DNA from: JBBSEX01 sp038239345
GTDB lineage: Bacteria; Acidobacteriota; Terriglobia; Bryobacterales; Bryobacteraceae
Reading direction: 5' to 3'
Length of the DNA stretch: 64,000 nucleotides
Assembly (NCBI GenBank): GCA_038239345.1
Contig: JBBSEX010000006.1
Location: forward strand, 1-64,000
In this document: one piece after another, positions 61,772 through 64,000 of the stretch
How positions within the stretch are numbered: position 1 is the stretch's first letter
How the letters are laid out: the number at the start of each line of letters is the position of its first letter
Program-made: the position numbers and the translations under genes
The notes under the pieces: generated by a model
Databases searched by the model: none
Seen by the model: only the letters and a program-made list of their open reading frames with translations
What the model was told of the DNA's origin: nothing

Positions 61772-62151
61772 CGGACTATAGTGCTGTCGGGTCGGCTACC
61801 GCTAGCAGCCGTGCTCATGATCGCGCGACGATAAATTATGTACGTCGCCAGGGCGTTTGCGCAGCACAACTCGATGAAGCCATCGACCGAGTCAAGCAAA
61901 TACTCGGGCCTGATGTCGTTCGCCTTAGCTATGAACTCGGCGAAGATTGGACCGGTCGATCCGCCATCTTTTTCAAGATCGTTCTTGCTGACCCGGCAAC
62001 TCGCCGCGACATTCTGTTGAAAACAACAAGGCAGATTGAATCGCTGCTTGTTGAGCAGCTTCATCCTGTTGAAGAGTGGGGTGTCCTCGCCTATTTTAAT
62101 TACCGCAGCCAATCCGAAAATGCCGTGATGCAAGAAGCGACGTGGGTCTAG
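61765..62151 (+). pseudogene. ORF paired with HEPN gene, no recognisable start codon
   Basis: The frame is open from the TAA at 61762-61764 to the TAG at 62149 but has no ATG, GTG or TTG in its first 75 or so codons. The protein sequence is convincing from about QLDEAIDRVKQILGPDVVRL through ELGEDWTGRSAIFFKIVLAD to WGVLAYFNYRSQSENA. It resembles small nucleotidyltransferase-like or hypothetical proteins placed before HEPN genes. Either the 5' end has been lost, leaving a pseudogene, or a rare start (CTG 61768 or ATA 61831) is used. Its stop lies 3 bp before the HEPN start, so the two were built as an operon. Confidence 0.5.
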
Positions 62152-62154
62152 CCT

Positions 62155-62637
62155 GTGTCTTATGCAGTCGACCTGCTTGAATTGGCAAAGCATCTGGCCG
62201 ATGCAATTCCGCTCGACGGCAGGCAAGCTTACCTACGCCGGGCCGTTTCAACCGCTTATAATGCGCTTTTCCACTTGCTGATATCGGAGGCCACTTTAAA
62301 CTGGAGCCGCCCAGAGTTTCGTTCCGGATTGGGCCGCATATTCGAACACGGGCGAATGGGCAACGCCTGCACTCGTGTAGGTTCTTTGCTCCGCGAGGAG
62401 TTCGGGAAGACGCTGACATCTCCAGAAGCAATTACAATTTCAACCCACTTGCGGATAGTCGCTGAAACGATCATTCAGGTACAACAAGAACGCAATTCGG
62501 CAGACTACGATATCGCAAGAGAGTGGAGTCAGACAGATGTCCTCAGACAAATAGATGCCGTTTCAGCAGCCTTCGAATCTTGGCAACTAATCCGTGATGA
62601 ACAGGTCGCGCCCAAGCTTTTCTCGTCCCGCTCTTAG
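62155..62637 (+). CDS. HEPN-domain protein, possible toxin component
   Basis: The 160-residue helical protein starts at GTG 62155. LRRAVSTAYNALFHLLISEA (about 28-47) and VQQERNSADYDIA (about 109-121) are the two conserved helices of HEPN-type proteins. The RNxxx position that often ends in His in HEPN ribonucleases is followed by Tyr (Arg113-Asn114...Tyr118), so it may be a variant or non-catalytic HEPN. It follows the startless ORF by 3 bp. HEPN proteins paired with small partners act in toxin-antitoxin or abortive-infection systems; that role is inferred here. Confidence 0.72.
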   Translation: MSYAVDLLELAKHLADAIPLDGRQAYLRRAVSTAYNALFHLLISEATLNWSRPEFRSGLGRIFEHGRMGNACTRVGSLLREEFGKTLTSPEAITISTHLRIVAETIIQVQQERNSADYDIAREWSQTDVLRQIDAVSAAFESWQLIRDEQVAPKLFSSRS

Positions 62638-62667
62638 GGAAGGGCGCGAGGCCGGAACAGTAGCTTG

Positions 62668-64000
62668 TTACAGCTCGAAACTTTCCCCTCGCGCAGGGAT
62701 CACCACCTCTACCCCAAAGGCCTCGCGAATCGCCGCCGCAAAGGCCGTTTGGGCCGGCAGTTCGCCGTGTACCAAAAAGATCTTCTTCAGCCCGCGGGCG
62801 ATCGGCTTCATCCACTGCAGCATCTCTCGCTGATCGGCGTGTCCGCTCAATTCATTGATCGTCGCTACCTCCGCCCGCAAACGCATCGTCTCCCCGAAGA
62901 TCGGCACTTCCGCCCACTTCTCCACAATTTTCCGGCCCAGCGTATGCTCGGCCTGGAAGCCGGTTATCAGTACGGTATTTCGCGCGTCTTCAATCGTATT
63001 TCGCAGGTGATGCACGATGCGCCCGGCTTCGCACATACCCGACGCGGCGATCACTAGAAAGGGCCCGCGCAGATCGTTTAGCGCCTTCGATTCGTTGGCC
63101 TCGCGAATGTAACGCAGCCGGGAGAATCCGAACGGATCCTCTCCCGCATCCAGAAACTTTTGTACTTCTTCGTCGAACAACTCGCGATGCTTGCGGAACA
63201 CCGCCGTCGCATTCACCGCCAGTGGACTATCGACAAACATCGGGATCGACGGTACGCGCCCGGCATTCACCAGTTCATGCAACAGGAGCACCAGTTGCTG
63301 TGAGCGTCCAACCGCGAAGGACGGCACCACGATCTTCCCGCCACGGGCTGCGGTTTTGCTCACCACGCGCGCTAGTTTCTCCAGTACGGATTCAACCGGC
63401 TGATGCAGGCGGTCTCCGTACGTGCTCTCCATAATCAGATAGTCCACTTGGGGGAAAGGCTCCGGGTCGCGAATAATCGGCAAGCCGGGGCGCCCCAAAT
63501 CGCCTGAGAAACCGAGCTTCACCGTTCGTCCGCCGCTTTCCAAATCAAGCGCCACGCAGGAAGACCCCAGCATGTGCCCCGCTTCAAAACTCTCGTAGCG
63601 CACACCAGGGCCGACTTCGGTTGGAGTCCGCAAAGGCACATCGCGAAACAGTTCCAGCACACGCTCGGCATCCGCCATCGAATACAACGGCAGCACCGCG
63701 CCTGGCCCGGGCTTTGCATCCACCAGACGGCGGCGCATACTCCGCTTATTCACAAACTCTGCGTCTTTCTCTTGTAGAAACGCCGAATCCCTTAACATCG
63801 GGTCGCATAGATCGGCAGTCGCCGGAGTGGTATAGATCGGACCGCTGTAACCGTTCTTTGCCAGCGAAGGCAGGTTTCCGCTATGGTCGATGTGCGCATG
63901 CGAGAGGATCACGGCGTCAATCTCTCCAGCCTTCACCGGCAGGTGGCTATTGCGGTCAAATGCTTCCTGCCGCCTTCCTTGATACATCCCGCAGTCGAGC
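62668..64000 (-). CDS. beta-CASP metallo-beta-lactamase RNase (partial, 5' end off window)
   Basis: The 444 codons visible run to the window edge in frame (LDCGMYQGRR at the edge). The metal site begins at LSHAHIDHSGNLP. The beta-CASP insertion follows with MESTYGDRLH, GKIVVPSFAVGRSQQL and ASGMCEAGRIVHHL, and ELSGHADQREML and FLVHGE supply the last metal His and the C-terminal motif. This is the CPSF73/archaeal-type family of endo/exoribonucleases found in many bacteria. The first 20 or so residues are missing. It converges with the HEPN gene, 30 bp apart. Confidence 0.92.
   Translation of the reverse strand, partial: LDCGMYQGRRQEAFDRNSHLPVKAGEIDAVILSHAHIDHSGNLPSLAKNGYSGPIYTTPATADLCDPMLRDSAFLQEKDAEFVNKRSMRRRLVDAKPGPGAVLPLYSMADAERVLELFRDVPLRTPTEVGPGVRYESFEAGHMLGSSCVALDLESGGRTVKLGFSGDLGRPGLPIIRDPEPFPQVDYLIMESTYGDRLHQPVESVLEKLARVVSKTAARGGKIVVPSFAVGRSQQLVLLLHELVNAGRVPSIPMFVDSPLAVNATAVFRKHRELFDEEVQKFLDAGEDPFGFSRLRYIREANESKALNDLRGPFLVIAASGMCEAGRIVHHLRNTIEDARNTVLITGFQAEHTLGRKIVEKWAEVPIFGETMRLRAEVATINELSGHADQREMLQWMKPIARGLKKIFLVHGELPAQTAFAAAIREAFGVEVVIPARGESFEL

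Noticed and set aside
61660..62226. 188-residue minus-strand open frame opposite the HEPN unit
   Set aside because: No family motif and no ribosome-binding site; it spans the end of one good gene and the whole HEPN partner on the other strand, whose protein sequence is more convincing.
1..64000. CRISPR array, prophage, rRNA operon or integrated element with att repeats
   Set aside because: I saw no regularly spaced repeats, no phage structural or integrase genes, no rRNA, and no duplicated tRNA 3' ends. Short repeats are limited to the 15-bp pair at 16047-16076.

Overview
The window reads as chromosomal DNA of an acidobacterium, most likely of the Solibacter/Bryobacter group. The main clues are lineage-typical protein families: an Acidobacteria-type VWFA exported protein (TIGR03436 type), two secreted proteins ending in the Solibacter C-terminal domain (TIGR03437 type), a large carboxypeptidase-regulatory/TonB-receptor relic, an FG-GAP protein, a NIPSNAP protein and a PEP-CTERM-like protein. 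Genes are dense and lie on both strands. Several have no visible Shine-Dalgarno and a -10-like box right at the start codon. There are two tRNA genes (Lys-TTT, Glu-CTC), no rRNA and no CRISPR array. All family assignments come from reading motifs; no database search was run.

Layout. 1-180: end of an IS3-type insertion sequence. 228-3759: nucleoside deaminase, exported amidohydrolase, PEP-CTERM-like protein, fabI. 3777-10737: a tightly packed plus-strand run with a Gld-type ABC exporter (ATPase, permease, GldG-like, DUF4340) followed with no gap by the NAD-salvage genes pncB and pncA, then a Uma2-family nuclease. 10741-15397: minus-strand lactate permease, murJ and M20 dipeptidase. 15621-24297: an RRM protein, an alpha/beta hydrolase, and an accessory stretch with a lone nuclease-helicase (PD-(D/E)XK plus DUF2075), tRNA-Lys and a heavily decayed TonB-dependent receptor, ended by a Tat-exported Gfo/Idh oxidoreductase. 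24327-36478: tRNA-Glu, secreted FG-GAP and VWFA proteins, CorC, GH113-like and carboxylesterase enzymes, SurA-like foldase, YhaM-like nuclease, hemL. 36500-41079: geranylgeranyl-reductase-like flavoprotein, lipoprotein, HEAT-repeat protein, LssY_C protein, queuosine-precursor transporter. 41173-48546: fasciclin and ferritin-like proteins, a regulatory-domain methyltransferase followed by a 25-residue membrane microprotein, rpmE, an ECF sigma/anti-sigma/Spy-like operon, thiD and a stand-alone Sensor-domain membrane protein.

48478-53699 is an orphan flagellin locus read leftward: fliW, csrA, a very large flagellin, then a TPR glycosyltransferase-like gene. Both fliW and the flagellin gene have FliA (sigma-28)-like promoters with the same 10-bp spacer. 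An intrinsic terminator separates flagellin from the downstream TPR gene. This arrangement fits the FliW-CsrA-flagellin feedback loop known from other bacteria, with a possible flagellin-modifying enzyme. No other flagellar gene is in the window.

53772-64000: metY, a class IV aminotransferase, a zinc-ribbon protein, a Ycf48-like exported protein, a GAF protein, two methyltransferases flanking a bactofilin, a secreted CxxCH/TIGR03437 protein, a two-gene HEPN unit whose first gene has no recognisable start codon, and the 3' part of a beta-CASP metallo-beta-lactamase RNase that runs off the right edge.
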